Positions 18,378-26,982 of a stretch of DNA of 64,000 nt are shown one piece after another. A program made the position numbers and the translations under genes. Source of the DNA: CAWDDA01 sp963813345 (GTDB taxonomy: Bacteria; Acidobacteriota; Blastocatellia; RBC074). The stretch spans positions 232,943-296,942 of the forward strand of contig CAWEYR010000026.1 of NCBI GenBank assembly GCA_963813345.1. The letters are read 5' to 3'. The number at the start of each line of letters is the position of its first letter. Positions within the stretch are counted from its first letter, which is position 1. The notes under the pieces are model-generated. The model searched no databases. It was not told the origin of the DNA and saw only the letters and a list, made by a program, of their open reading frames with translations.

Positions 18378-18436
18378 CTCCTGAGGAGCCGAATGTTTAT
18401 AGCCACAATAGAAGAAGAGCGACTGAGCTCCGGAGA
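18377..18436. repeat. GCTCCTGAGGAGCCGAATGTTTATAG dispersed repeat
   Basis: GCTCCTGAGGAGC palindrome followed by CGAATGTTTATAGCCAC and GAGCGACTGAGCTCCGGAG. Its inverted relative (CTATAAACATTCGGCTCC) lies at 24846-24875. It directly abuts the left end of the DUF1670 element. A relative (GGAGCGACAT...CCGCTCC) flanks the right end at 20375-20425, so the element may sit inside such a repeat. Confidence 0.75.
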
Positions 18437-18438
18437 TG

Positions 18439-18459
18439 TTGACATATGGCACACCGGTT
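18439..18459 (+). repeat. Left terminal inverted repeat of the DUF1670 element
   Basis: 21 bases, TTGACATATGGCACACCGGT followed by T; contains the palindromes CATATG and ACCGGT. Perfect complement at 20348-20368. Confidence 0.85.
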
Positions 18460-18662
18460 TCTGGTTTTGGTCGGTTTTGGGGCGCCAAGTTGAAATTGTC
18501 GCTATGTTGATGCAGACAGCCCAAAACACCTTTAGAGGAAGAAGGTACTTGCGGGTAACAGTGTAATGTCCGGCTATCGGTTCGAACGTTAGAGTCGCTT
18601 GATGATAGATCAGTCTTGGTTTGACGGCGAATGAGTCGTTTTGGTTGGTCTTGGTATTGTTG

Positions 18663-19461
18663 TCACGAAGATGTTGGATCCTTTCCTTTGCATTCCTGAT
18701 GATGTTGCTGGATGCGTTTGTCGATCAAGATGTATTGGTTGACCAGACCGAGTGAGCAACTGAGAGTGAATGCGATCGTTTGTGGGATTGAAACCTTGCG
18801 CAAGGCAATGACGAACGCGATCAAACTTTCCAAGATAGTTGTCAACGGCCCAAAGAGAGTGGTGGGTTTCACGGGCAATCTGATCCTGGGATTTGCCTTC
18901 GACATAATGCATCCAGCAGATGATGCCCTTGTGCGTGATTGCAGTGCCGACATCGTGGAGAGTCCCACGACGTGGCACGATACACTGGTTTTCCCGTTCG
19001 TGAAGAGCAATTAGAGATGCAATCTGGCTGTCAGCTCTGTTGAGCAGCTCAGCCAAATCGCAGTTACTCAAGAGGCCGCCCTGGCTATGCGCCTCCTCAC
19101 AAAGGCGCAGAGCCTTGCTCAATATCCGTGCTTGAGGAGATTTCCTCTCGAGGATGGCGTCGACGTCCTCGCCAGTGCTTAAGTTGAGGACAACTGGTAC
19201 GAGATCGGTATGGGTAATGCGTTTTCCACGAGTCGGTGGATCATCACGACTGACGGCCATCCAGACTACCTGGCCATGTCTGACATTCGCGACAGGACGG
19301 ATGTGACTTTCGACCACTTCGAGAATCATTTCAGCGCAGAGATTGAGGATGCGATCGCCGCCGAGTCGTGGAAACTCCTGCGCAATCGCTGAGCAAGGGC
19401 ATTTCGCAGGGTTTTCTGGCGCATGGGCGAGTATCTCAGTGAACAAAATCGGGTTGAGCAC
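18663..19461 (-). CDS. DUF1670-type protein, second gene of the pair, one frameshift near 18795
   Basis: It begins with GTG 19461 directly after the TGA of the preceding gene, so translation is coupled. Segments matching the first gene are SQGGLLSNCDLAELL, RGTLHDVGTAITHK and the second HTH-like part GKSQDQIARETHHSLWAVDNYL. Near 18795 the homologous reading switches frame and ends VSIPQTIAFTLSCSLGLVNQY...DPTSS at 18663. Both DUF1670 copies share the G-T-x-x-D-[IV]-G-x-x-[LI]-T-H core. No catalytic motif is visible; two helix-turn-helix-like segments suggest nucleic acid binding. Function unknown. Confidence 0.65.
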
Positions 19462-20334
19462 TCATCGCACCCCCTGCTTTGTTCGTTTTTTTTGGCCACG
19501 CACTGAGTGAAGTTTGCCAAAAGTCAGGAGCTGCTCGAGGTGATATCTTGAATTCTCATCCTCTCTGGCCTTGGAGAGCAGTTCCAAATAGGAGTTGATG
19601 AGCGAGCGGCTGCGAGCGAGGAGAAAAGCGATCTGCGAGACACTAATTCTGCGTTCGGCAAGTTGAGCGACACGAGTAAAGGTCGAGACATAATTGCTTA
19701 CGGCGGCGGGAGAATGGTGCATGGTACGACAAATTTCGGTCATCGTTTTTCCCGCCAGTGCGAGCCGCACGATTTCGACACGATGAGTGAGCACTGGCCC
19801 TATGTCCTGGACGGTGCTACGGAGAGGAAGAGGGATGCGTGAATCTTGCTTACGAATGGCAGCTAGATCACGAGATATCGTTCGCGGGCTTGTGAAGAAG
19901 ACTCGATAGGCGAGATCTTCACGCGTCAAGAGAGCACCTTGGCTGAGGGCTTCCTGACAAAGTTCGGGAATTCGTTTTCGGCGAAAAGCCTCGGGACCTT
20001 GGTTCTTTAGCAATCGGTCATCTTCAATCCCGTGATGAACTGTGAGTAGGACCGCGCGTTTCGCACATTTCTTGATTGGTTTGCCGGCTGGCTCCTCTGC
20101 GGACACAGCAACCAGGGACGTCATTCCAGGTCGCGGCCGCGAAGTTGGAGAGTCAGCGAGAAATGAGAAATACACTTCTTCACAACATCGAGGACTGCGT
20201 TGGCCTAAAGCGGAACAATTGAGACCTTGCTCTATAGTCGTGAGAAACTGCGCATCGAGAGTCTTCTCCTGCAGGCGCAAGAGTTCCGAACGTTTGACGT
20301 TGCGAACGCCAGTCTGACTCCTTGACATTGGCAT
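19462..20334 (-). CDS. DUF1670-type protein, first gene of the pair
   Basis: 290 residues, intact. An N-terminal part of about 110 residues without known domain is followed by ALLTREDLAYRVFFTSPRTI (first HTH-like segment), RSTVQDIGPVLTHRVEI (DUF1670 core) and GKTMTEICRTMHHSPAAVSN (second HTH-like segment). It ends SQIAFLLARSRSLINSYLEL plus a basic tail. The start lies only 13 bases inside the right inverted repeat, with no clear ribosome site, so the repeat may carry its promoter (TTGACA in the repeat as -35). DUF1670 is a family of unknown function. Adjacent paralogue, shared core and terminal repeats suggest the two proteins work together. Confidence 0.72.
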   Translation of the reverse strand: MPMSRSQTGVRNVKRSELLRLQEKTLDAQFLTTIEQGLNCSALGQRSPRCCEEVYFSFLADSPTSRPRPGMTSLVAVSAEEPAGKPIKKCAKRAVLLTVHHGIEDDRLLKNQGPEAFRRKRIPELCQEALSQGALLTREDLAYRVFFTSPRTISRDLAAIRKQDSRIPLPLRSTVQDIGPVLTHRVEIVRLALAGKTMTEICRTMHHSPAAVSNYVSTFTRVAQLAERRISVSQIAFLLARSRSLINSYLELLSKAREDENSRYHLEQLLTFGKLHSVRGQKKRTKQGVR

Positions 20335-20347
20335 TTGCGGCTAGTTT

Positions 20348-20368
20348 AACCGGTGTGCCATATGTCAA
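20348..20368 (-). repeat. Right terminal inverted repeat of the DUF1670 element
   Basis: A+ACCGGTGTGCCATATGTCAA, exact complement of 18439-18459. Read toward the genes, it begins TTGACA, a -35-like hexamer. Confidence 0.85.
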
Positions 20369-20460
20369 GTTGGTAGGAGCGACATCGCGACGAGACTGTG
20401 CCGCTCCTCGGAGCTCGTACTCGTTTTTCGATCGTAACGATAAATTCATGGATACATCTG

Positions 20461-21318
20461 CTATTTTTTTCTTAACGTCGCCTCGATTAATCCGTGCGGC
20501 TCGTCTATCGGCAGGAATATCTCGTTGCGGTTTTCCATTCCAAACGGGGTGAGGTCAACGAGAAGACAATGGTTGTTGGGAAGCGACAGCGAGACCTCTG
20601 TCACTTCTTCAAAGTTGTGAAGCACGCTCGTGCCAATAGCATAGATCGTTTCCTGCACCGAGCGGCTATCGTGTTCGGCAAAAGTTTCGAGAATGTGTTG
20701 TTTCACACCGCGCCAGAGCGCACGGCAGCCAACCTCCGGGGATGAGTAGACCCAGCTCGCATTGATTGAAGTTGCGAGGATGCGATCGCTTGCCTCTTTG
20801 AGCGTCGTAAACTTATCTCTCTTGAACTTCTCAAATGCGGATCCAGTTGTTTTCAGCACCCTCAAGTCTTCGACTCCGGACGTCATTGTGATCGTCTCAT
20901 GAGACGCCTTCACTCTTGCGATGCGCTTCTCATCGCTGCTCTTGATGAACGAGTGTCGATGAGGCTTCCCACCGACATCGATTCGAGCCCACTGGTGCTC
21001 GGAGATTTCTACGATAACCTCTGATGCTTCCAGGTTGTTTTTGACAAAGTGTTCTGCAAGCCGTAACGCGAAACCCTCGATCTCTTCGACGTGTGATGTC
21101 TCATGCGCGAGCGCGTAGACCGTATTCTTCATCGTATCCGTTGGAAGAACTCGACTGTTGTCGCCCGTCGTATAAGCGGCCTCAAACTCTCCCGAAAACG
21201 TGATCTTCACGTTGAGGTCCTGAAGCTCATGTCTGTCGCCGCTGCGACTCACTCGCACCATTCGCACACGAGACTTCCCGTACGTATTGTCAGCGAGAAC
21301 TATTGGTGGAAGACTCAT
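20461..21318 (-). CDS. Urate oxidase (uricase), cofactor-independent
   Basis: ATG 21318 (MSLPPIVLADNTYGKSRVR) lies 16 bases after the HIU hydrolase stop; an upstream TTG is less likely because it overlaps that gene. Motifs: YGKSRVRMVRV (Lys of the catalytic pair), VLPTDTMKNTVYALA (catalytic Thr) and the tandem T-fold features FGMENRNEIFLP near the end. 285 residues is normal. The enzyme oxidises urate to 5-hydroxyisourate. It is the last gene of the allB-alc-uraD-uraH-uricase operon. Confidence 0.94.
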   Translation of the reverse strand: MSLPPIVLADNTYGKSRVRMVRVSRSGDRHELQDLNVKITFSGEFEAAYTTGDNSRVLPTDTMKNTVYALAHETSHVEEIEGFALRLAEHFVKNNLEASEVIVEISEHQWARIDVGGKPHRHSFIKSSDEKRIARVKASHETITMTSGVEDLRVLKTTGSAFEKFKRDKFTTLKEASDRILATSINASWVYSSPEVGCRALWRGVKQHILETFAEHDSRSVQETIYAIGTSVLHNFEEVTEVSLSLPNNHCLLVDLTPFGMENRNEIFLPIDEPHGLIEATLRKK

Positions 21319-21334
21319 CGGCCTGTTAACTCCG

Positions 21335-21697
21335 TTAACTCCCACGATATGTTGAGTAGCCAAAAGGACTGAGAAGCAACGGGACGTGATAGTGCTCGGT
21401 TACGTTCCAAACTGTAAAGACCACTGTCACCAGAGGGTAAAACCCTTCGATGTTGTGATCGGCGAAGTAGGCCGCGGTGTCAAACGTCAGGCGATATCTT
21501 CCCGGCGCGAACACAGCGCCATCTGGCAGAAGCGTTGTAAGACGGCCATTATCATCTGTCACGCCCGAGCCAAGAACGGTCCAATGCTCAGTCTTCGCTG
21601 AATCCCCTGCCGGTGTTCCAAGCTCAAGGACTACAGGTATTCCCCGAGCCGGCTTGCCTTGCGATGTATCGAGTACGTGAGTCGTGATAGCGCTCAT
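21335..21697 (-). CDS. uraH: 5-hydroxyisourate hydrolase (transthyretin-like)
   Basis: 120 residues with the N-terminal THVLDTSQGKPARGIPV (catalytic His, and the Arg region) and the diagnostic C-terminal YRGS tetrapeptide (LLLSPFGYSTYRGS). It hydrolyses 5-hydroxyisourate to OHCU, the second step of urate breakdown. The order with uraD and uricase confirms the pathway. Frame intact. Confidence 0.96.
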   Translation of the reverse strand: MSAITTHVLDTSQGKPARGIPVVLELGTPAGDSAKTEHWTVLGSGVTDDNGRLTTLLPDGAVFAPGRYRLTFDTAAYFADHNIEGFYPLVTVVFTVWNVTEHYHVPLLLSPFGYSTYRGS

Positions 21698-21723
21698 TCT
21701 TCTAATCAGCTCCGATCAACCAG

Positions 21724-22218
21724 CTAATCTGCTCCGATCAACTTCCGCAGCCTGAGCTGCGCGATCTTTCGTATCTCTTCGGAAGCAATCCGCAGCTCTG
21801 TCTGTGGATCGTTATCGAGTCGCTCGCGGCAACGCGCGAGCATCTCTTCGCTGCTTTTGCCAGTAGCGCAGATTATGAAGATGTGACCGAATTTCTCTTC
21901 ATAAGCCACGTTTGCTTCTGTAAGAGATAAAAGCGTATCAGTCTCTGCATTAAGCGTTCCTGCCTGTTCCTCGGCAGACCAGCGGGATGCCTTCTCAGTG
22001 CGCGCTCCTATCTTCGGATGACTGTTAACGGCTTCGAGCCAGTCAGCCGGGGAGAGCTCCAGTGATATGAGCTCCGCTGTTTCTTCGAGCGATTTGAGAT
22101 CCTCAAACGGGCGCGCCTCAACTAAACGCTTCGCCCACGCGGTCGACCCGCAACAGGCAAGCAATCCGGCGAACGCCTCTTCACTCGAAGCACTGTTCAA
22201 TTCTTCAAGACCGCTCAC
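21724..22218 (-). CDS. uraD: 2-oxo-4-hydroxy-4-carboxy-5-ureidoimidazoline (OHCU) decarboxylase
   Basis: GTG 22218 is chosen: AGGA lies about 9 bases upstream and the family starts near LEELNSASSEEAF. The frame extends further 5' only because it overlaps allantoicase. About 164 residues contain FAGLLACCGSTAWAKRLV, the catalytic His in WLEAVNSHPKIG, EEKFGHIFIICATGKS and NDPQTELRIASEEIRKI. It makes (S)-allantoin from OHCU. It starts 26 bases after allantoicase. Confidence 0.93.
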   Translation of the reverse strand: MSGLEELNSASSEEAFAGLLACCGSTAWAKRLVEARPFEDLKSLEETAELISLELSPADWLEAVNSHPKIGARTEKASRWSAEEQAGTLNAETDTLLSLTEANVAYEEKFGHIFIICATGKSSEEMLARCRERLDNDPQTELRIASEEIRKIAQLRLRKLIGAD

Positions 22219-22243
22219 AATCGCCGTCCTGTTTTCCCGTTTC

Positions 22244-23257
22244 TTAGTCTCCTGCAACTCTTCCAAAAACTCGCAACCTGCTGACGCCGCCATCAGGATA
22301 GATATTGAGACGGACGTGTGTCGCGCGTCCCGTGTTGACAAGCTTATCTTCAAAAAGATGCCGCGTGTGACCCTGCAGGTGCGTGCGCGGAAGCAGTTCC
22401 TTCCATTCCAGCTTTGCAAGATCCTGCGTGTCACTATCGGCACACTCACACGTTTCAATCGAGCAGGACTCAGGATAATTGCCCTTGAACCACAGCGTAT
22501 CAACCTCGATTCGCGAAATCTTACTCGCAGTTGCACCGAGCCGGATGGCGCACCAGTCATAGCCGGGACCGCGTCGCCGCTTGGTCTCCCAGCCATCGCT
22601 CATGTTGAGTGCGCGCCCGGGCATGATCAGATTGTGACGATGGCCGAAGAACATATCGCTTGCGGCGATAACCGTTGCTCCATTTTCGACCGAAGCAAGG
22701 TCAATTTCGCTCTGGCGGCTGATCAATCGCTTCCAGTCCGGAACGACTTCGCCGTGCACGCGCAGCCGGGCCACGCCGCCATCGGGAAAAATATTGAACC
22801 GAAGGTGCGTGACACGATCCCGGTGATCTATCTTGAACGCGTTCTTCGAATCACCTTGAAGCTCGGACTTAGGCAGTATCTGAATCCAGTCCGCACTCAG
22901 AAGTTGGCTAACGTCAGGGTCGCCATCGACGGCGCACGCATCGATTGAACAGTGCGACGGAAAGTTGCCCCGGAAAAAACTGGTATCAACAATGACACCG
23001 CGAACATTGCCTGCGAGACCAAGTCGAATGATGCACCAGTCCCAAAGTTCATCGAGATTTGGAGCGCGTTTTCGGCGCGTCTCCCATCCATCCATCCACT
23101 TTCCAAGGTCGGTATACTTGCCCTCAATGAAGATGGGAGCCGCGTCTTTGAGCAGATTCTCCTTCGGCGCAAAGAACTCATCGTTGGCGTACAACACGGC
23201 GCCGCCTAGCCGTTGAGATGCGAGGTCGATCATCTCAGTGAAATCCATGAGACTCAT
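22244..23257 (-). CDS. alc: Allantoicase
   Basis: About 337 residues in two allantoicase repeats. Both halves show GWETRRKRAPN/GWETKRRRGPGYDW, DTSFFRGNFPSHCSIDAC/DTLWFKGNYPESCSIETC and RFNIFPDGGVARLRVHG/RLNIYPDGGVSRLRVFG. It cleaves allantoate to ureidoglycolate and urea. The start overlaps the end of allantoinase; ATG 23257 is taken rather than GTG 23269, but either is possible. The allantoicase route releases urea; no allantoate amidohydrolase is seen here. Confidence 0.94.
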   Translation of the reverse strand: MSLMDFTEMIDLASQRLGGAVLYANDEFFAPKENLLKDAAPIFIEGKYTDLGKWMDGWETRRKRAPNLDELWDWCIIRLGLAGNVRGVIVDTSFFRGNFPSHCSIDACAVDGDPDVSQLLSADWIQILPKSELQGDSKNAFKIDHRDRVTHLRFNIFPDGGVARLRVHGEVVPDWKRLISRQSEIDLASVENGATVIAASDMFFGHRHNLIMPGRALNMSDGWETKRRRGPGYDWCAIRLGATASKISRIEVDTLWFKGNYPESCSIETCECADSDTQDLAKLEWKELLPRTHLQGHTRHLFEDKLVNTGRATHVRLNIYPDGGVSRLRVFGRVAGD

Positions 23258-23262
23258 CCGCG

Positions 23263-24613
23263 TTACCACGTGATTAGCTTTCCTGTCTTCGCGCCGGCAA
23301 AATCCCCGGCATCGAAAACCTTCTGCCCGCGCACGTATACAGATTCGACAACACCGTTCAGAGTGCGGCCATTGTAAGGTGTCAACTTGTGTCTATGCTC
23401 GATCGTTTCAGGCCTCACCTCAAATGATCTTTCAGGATTCCAGATCACAAAGTCAGCATCCATCATCGGCTTTATCCGGCCTTTCCGATCGTCGAGACCC
23501 GCAAGTTGAGCGGGCCGCCATGACATCCAGTCGGTGAGATGTCTGAACGAGAGGCCACGCTCTTTCATATTGGTCCACATCACAGGCAATCCGAATTGCA
23601 ATGACGCGATGCCGCCCCAGGCGTCGACGAAACTTCCGGTCTCGCGCAGCTTAAGGTGCGGAGTGCAGGGAGAATGATCCGACACGACCATATCAATTAC
23701 GCCTCTTTCAAGAGCTTCCCAAAGCTTCTCACGATTTTCGCGCTCGCGCACGGGCGGGCAGCATTTGAACTCGGTCGCACCGTGTGGCACGTCTTCTGCC
23801 GCGAAGGTCAGGTAATGCGGACACGTCTCAACAGTGATTCGCACGCCATCAGCCTTCGCCCTTTCCAGGATCGGCAGCGCATCCGACGATGAATGATGGA
23901 CGATGTGAATCCGCGCGCCCGTCTCACGGGCCAGGCGAATCATGAGCTCGATTGCCTGATTCTCAGCCAACCGCGGACGCGAATGAAGAAACGTCTGAAA
24001 CAGTTTTGGATCACCCCGTGAGGCTTCGGCGGCCGCACTGCTCGATCGGCTCAGGGAGCTCGGCGTGAACCAGCAACACGGCGTCGAGTGCAGTCAGTTT
24101 TGCAATCGCGATCCGCAGATCAGCTTCGGTGACATTTGGAAACTCATCCACACCGGAATGGATGAGAAAACATTTGAATCCTCGTACTCCGGCTTCGAGC
24201 AGTGGCGCAAGCTCTGATGTATTGCCCGGAACGACACCACCCCAGAAAGCGACATCGATCGAACATTGGTCACGAGCCGAGTCGAGCTTGATCTTGAATC
24301 CCTCGAGCGTCGTTGTGGGCGGGATACTGTTGAGCGGCATGTCTACAAGCGTCGTCACACCTCCCGCCGCTGCCGCGCGAGTTGCAGTGGCGTAACCCTC
24401 CCATTCGGTGCGTCCGGGTTCGTTGACGTGCACATGAGAATCGACAAGGCCGGCCATGACTACCGAATCGCCGGCGTCTACAATTTGACAGTTGTCAGGA
24501 ACGTCCCTATAACCCGCAATCGCCGCGATCCTTCCCTCTCGCACGTGGATTGAGGCAGGAGCAACAGCGTCAGGCGTCACCACCCGTCGGCTGATGATGA
24601 CAAGTTCAGTCAT
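23263..24613 (-). CDS. allB: Allantoinase, one frameshift near 24027
   Basis: Starts MTELVIISRRVVTPD. The amidohydrolase metal site is present: GLVDSHVHVNEPGRTEWEG, FKCFLIHSGVDEFP, VLLVHAELP, then after the frame change HIVHHSSSDALP, TVETCPHYLTF and VVSDHSPCTP. Near 24027 the frame switches (EQCGRRSLTG stop versus AAAEASRGDPKLFQTFL). Read across, the length is about 449 residues, normal for allantoinase, which opens allantoin to allantoate. It is the first gene of the ureide operon. Confidence 0.92.
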
Positions 24614-24635
24614 ATCGCGGAATATAGCATAGTGT

Positions 24636-24875
24636 CCTGGGAGCGCCGGTCTCTGACCGGCGCGTGGCCAGCGCTGCGTCATGGAGTCTGTACAGATATT
24701 CCTGGCTCCAGAGGACGCCTGATGCCTCTGGGCACACAAGGACGAAATAGTCACAAGCTCCTGGAAGGAGCGACAGTCTAATCTTTCGCTTCATGATGCC
24801 AGCTACCTTCTGTGAGCTCAGTTCGCAGGTTTCTTCACTCGCGACTATAAACATTCGGCTCCTCCGGAGCCAACG
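24636..24875. repeat. Cluster of dispersed palindromes upstream of allB
   Basis: GGGAGCGCCGGTCTCTGACCGGCGCG (24637 on, in two parts GGGAGCGCCGG / TCTCTGACCGGCGCG), then CAAGCTCCTGGAAGGAGCGACAG (GCTCCTGGAAGGAGC stem), then CTATAAACATTCGGCTCCTCCGGAGCC, inverted relative of the repeat at 18377. The sequence between the divergent genes is mostly repeats. Confidence 0.75.
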
Positions 24876-24909
24876 CGCTGCGAAGCGGCCGTGTTCACAA
24901 GATGCCGAT

Positions 24910-25938
24910 ATGAAGCGACGAGCGTTTATTTCTAAATCGACTTTGAGTCTCGCCGGATTTCTCGCGCCGAATTTCTCGCGTCAGGTCTCAGCACAACCAC
25001 GAGTCGCAACTGTCACGGGTCTGATTCCTGCAGAAAGGCTTGGCCGGACTCTTGTGCACGAACACATACTTGTCGATTTCATTGGTGCCGAGAGAGTCAG
25101 TCGTAATCGATACAATGCCGATGAAGTCTTCGAGAAGGCGCTACCGCACCTCAAGCAAGTTCGCGCGCTCGGTTGTCAAACCTTTGTCGACTGCACACCG
25201 AACTGGCTTGGGCGAGATGTAGTCTTGTTACGGCGACTGAGTCAGGAGTCGGGACTCAACATAGTTACCAATACCGGTTATTACGGGGCGCGTCAGCATC
25301 TTTTCCTTCCGGCCAATGTGCGGCAGGAAACACCAGAGCAGATTGCATCGCACTGGATCAAGGAATTCGAAGCAGGCATCGACGGCAGTGATATCAAGCC
25401 CGGATTCATCAAGATCGGCGTTGACGCGGGCAAGCTATCGGACTTGAACCGAAAGATCGTCAGTGCGGCTGCGATCACGCACCTCAAAACAGGATTGACC
25501 ATCGCGGGTCACACTGGCGACGGCCAGGCAGCAAGGGAGCAGCTCGACCTGCTTGATAGTCTCGGCGTGAGTGCGCGGGCATTCATCTGGGTTCATGCGC
25601 AGAGTGAAAAGGACACTCAATTGCACTTCGAGGCAGCACGGCGGGGTTGCTGGGTTGAGTTCGATGGTATTAATGCAAACAGCCTTGAGCGGCATGTCAG
25701 TCTTGTTACATCAATGCGACAGGAAGGACTATTGAACCGTGTTCTTGTCTCACACGATTCGGGTTGGTACCACGTCGGCGAACCCGCTGGAGGAGAGTTT
25801 CGAGGATACGACACGTTGTTTACAAAGTTCATTCCTGCACTTCGTGCTCGCGGATTCAGCGCGGGTGAGGTTGACCAATTGACTATCGACAACCCTCAGA
25901 GGGCTTTTCAACTGACCATTCACGCGCGAACTAAATGA
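24910..25938 (+). CDS. Tat-exported phosphotriesterase-family amidohydrolase
   Basis: ATG 24910 gives MKRRAFISKSTLSLAGFL, a twin-arginine-type signal ending near VSAQ. The phosphotriesterase fold follows: LVHEHILVD (HxH pair), GFIKIGVDAG (bridging Lys), IAGHTGDG and WVHAQSE (His ligands) and VLVSHDSGWY (Asp ligand), with a lactonase-like length of about 340 residues. The natural substrate of such proteins is often a lactone or phosphoester; not determined here. Tat export agrees with tatA/tatC in the window. Its stop overlaps the DUF2255 gene. Confidence 0.87.
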   Translation: MKRRAFISKSTLSLAGFLAPNFSRQVSAQPRVATVTGLIPAERLGRTLVHEHILVDFIGAERVSRNRYNADEVFEKALPHLKQVRALGCQTFVDCTPNWLGRDVVLLRRLSQESGLNIVTNTGYYGARQHLFLPANVRQETPEQIASHWIKEFEAGIDGSDIKPGFIKIGVDAGKLSDLNRKIVSAAAITHLKTGLTIAGHTGDGQAAREQLDLLDSLGVSARAFIWVHAQSEKDTQLHFEAARRGCWVEFDGINANSLERHVSLVTSMRQEGLLNRVLVSHDSGWYHVGEPAGGEFRGYDTLFTKFIPALRARGFSAGEVDQLTIDNPQRAFQLTIHARTK

Positions 25939-26336
25939 GGATGCTCGGGACTATGAACAGCAACCGGCGCTTTTCCGACGACATTCTGGCAAGCATTCAC
26001 AAGAACAAGATAATCGGTTTGAGGGCAGGTACTGGACAGCATCGCTTCATCGGAATCTGGGCGGTGGTTGTTGAAGGCAGAGTCTTCGTGAGGTCGTGGA
26101 GTCTCAAGCCTCGAAGCTGGTATCGCACCTTTCTCGAAGAACCTCAGGGAACTGTGAATATCGCCGATCGCGAAATTGCTGTGCGCGCAGTGCGGACAAG
26201 GAGTGAGCGCTTGAAGGACGGGGTCGATCGTGCATATCGTGAGAAGTACAATACGCCCGGATCGATCAAGTATGTTCGAGACCTTGCGCGAGCAAAGTCG
26301 AGGGCTACGACTACTGAACTGATTCCCGCTGAATGA
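25935..26336 (+). CDS. DUF2255 family protein
   Basis: About 133 residues. The start overlaps the previous stop (ATGA); an internal ATG at 25953 (MNSNRRF) is also possible. Segments GTGQHRFIGIWAVVVEGRVFVRSW and REKYNTPGSIKYVRDLARAK are typical of DUF2255, a small family related to nitroreductase/deazaflavin-type split beta barrels. Biochemical function unknown. Confidence 0.75.
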   Translation: MRMLGTMNSNRRFSDDILASIHKNKIIGLRAGTGQHRFIGIWAVVVEGRVFVRSWSLKPRSWYRTFLEEPQGTVNIADREIAVRAVRTRSERLKDGVDRAYREKYNTPGSIKYVRDLARAKSRATTTELIPAE

Positions 26337-26411
26337 ACTGGAGGTCTGAACTTGGCGACAGAACACTACGTTCGGGCCGAGTGGAGCCCGCGCGGCTGCC
26401 GCTGCGCGGCA

Positions 26412-26440
26412 GCGGCAAGCTAAAGCTTGAACTCAAACCA
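26412..26440. repeat. Dispersed CAAGCTAAAGCTTGAACTC repeat
   Basis: GGCAAGCTAAAGCTTGAACT+CAAACC, directly in front of the phosphatase ATG and in place of a normal ribosome site. Confidence 0.8.
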
Positions 26441-26942
26441 ATGAGTAACATTACAAAAACACCCATACCTGACTCTTATTGGGTTGTGCCGGGGAGATTG
26501 CTGGCTGGAGAGTATCCGGGCGCGCTTAACAATAGCGTTGCTCAGCGAAAGGTTCGATCGTTCGTCGAGGCAGGAATAAGTATGTTTCTCGACCTCACCG
26601 AAAATAGAAGAGCTGGAACCTTATGAGCACTTCCTTCCCGAGGATTCAGTCTACGTACGCAAGGCGATCCGAGATATGTCGATTCCGACTCCCGAGCTGA
26701 TGAAAGAGATTCAGGAGTTGATCGCCGCATCACTCGCACAGAACCACATGGTCTATGTGCACTGTATGGGTGGCATAGGACGTACAGGAACAGTCGTCGG
26801 ATGCTATCTGGTTGAACAGGGTATGACGGGTCAGGAGGCTTTGCGGACAATCAGCGATCTGCGCAAAAGCGTATCCGATTCAGGCATTCGTTCACCTGAA
26901 ACCCGCGACCAAAGGACCTTCGTGGAGAATTGGAAGGCTTGA
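26441..26942 (+). CDS. Dual-specificity/tyrosine phosphatase-like protein, frameshift near 26610
   Basis: N-terminal SYWVVPGRLLAGEYPGALN fits the substrate loop of bacterial DSP-like phosphatases. After a frame change near 26610 (LDLTENRR versus ELEPYEHFLPEDSVYVR) comes the P-loop VHCMGGIGRTGTV, a CX5R catalytic site, and the C-terminal LRKSVSDSGIRSPETRDQ helix. About 166 residues, dephosphorylates phosphotyrosine or related substrates. Both its start region and stop lie inside copies of the same dispersed repeat. Confidence 0.82.
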
Positions 26943-26982
26943 ACTCAAACTCAATGGGTTTGAGTTCAAGCTTTAGCTTGTG
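26939..26982. repeat. Dispersed TTGAACTCAAAC...GAGTTCAAGCTTTAGCTTG palindrome
   Basis: The phosphatase stop TGA is part of CTTGAACTCAAAC; the inverted half GTTTGAGTTCAAGCTTTAGC follows and runs into the end of the next gene. A hairpin can form. Confidence 0.8.

Larger units (their letters stand above)
18439..20368. mobile_element. Two-gene DUF1670 element with 21-bp perfect terminal inverted repeats (1,930 bp)
   Basis: The ends are TTGACATATGGCACACCGGT+T (18439-18459) and its exact complement at 20348-20368. Everything between, apart from about 200 bases on the left, is two adjacent minus-strand DUF1670-type genes. Pairing stops abruptly beyond 21 bp on both sides. No target-site duplication is obvious. 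There is no DDE, serine or HUH recombinase motif. The arrangement is what a transposon-like unit would show, but mobility is inference from the repeats and the gene pair. Confidence 0.6.

Noticed and set aside
18439..20368. Prophage or integron origin of the DUF1670 element
   Set aside because: No integrase, attC-like site or phage gene; only two genes between the repeats.
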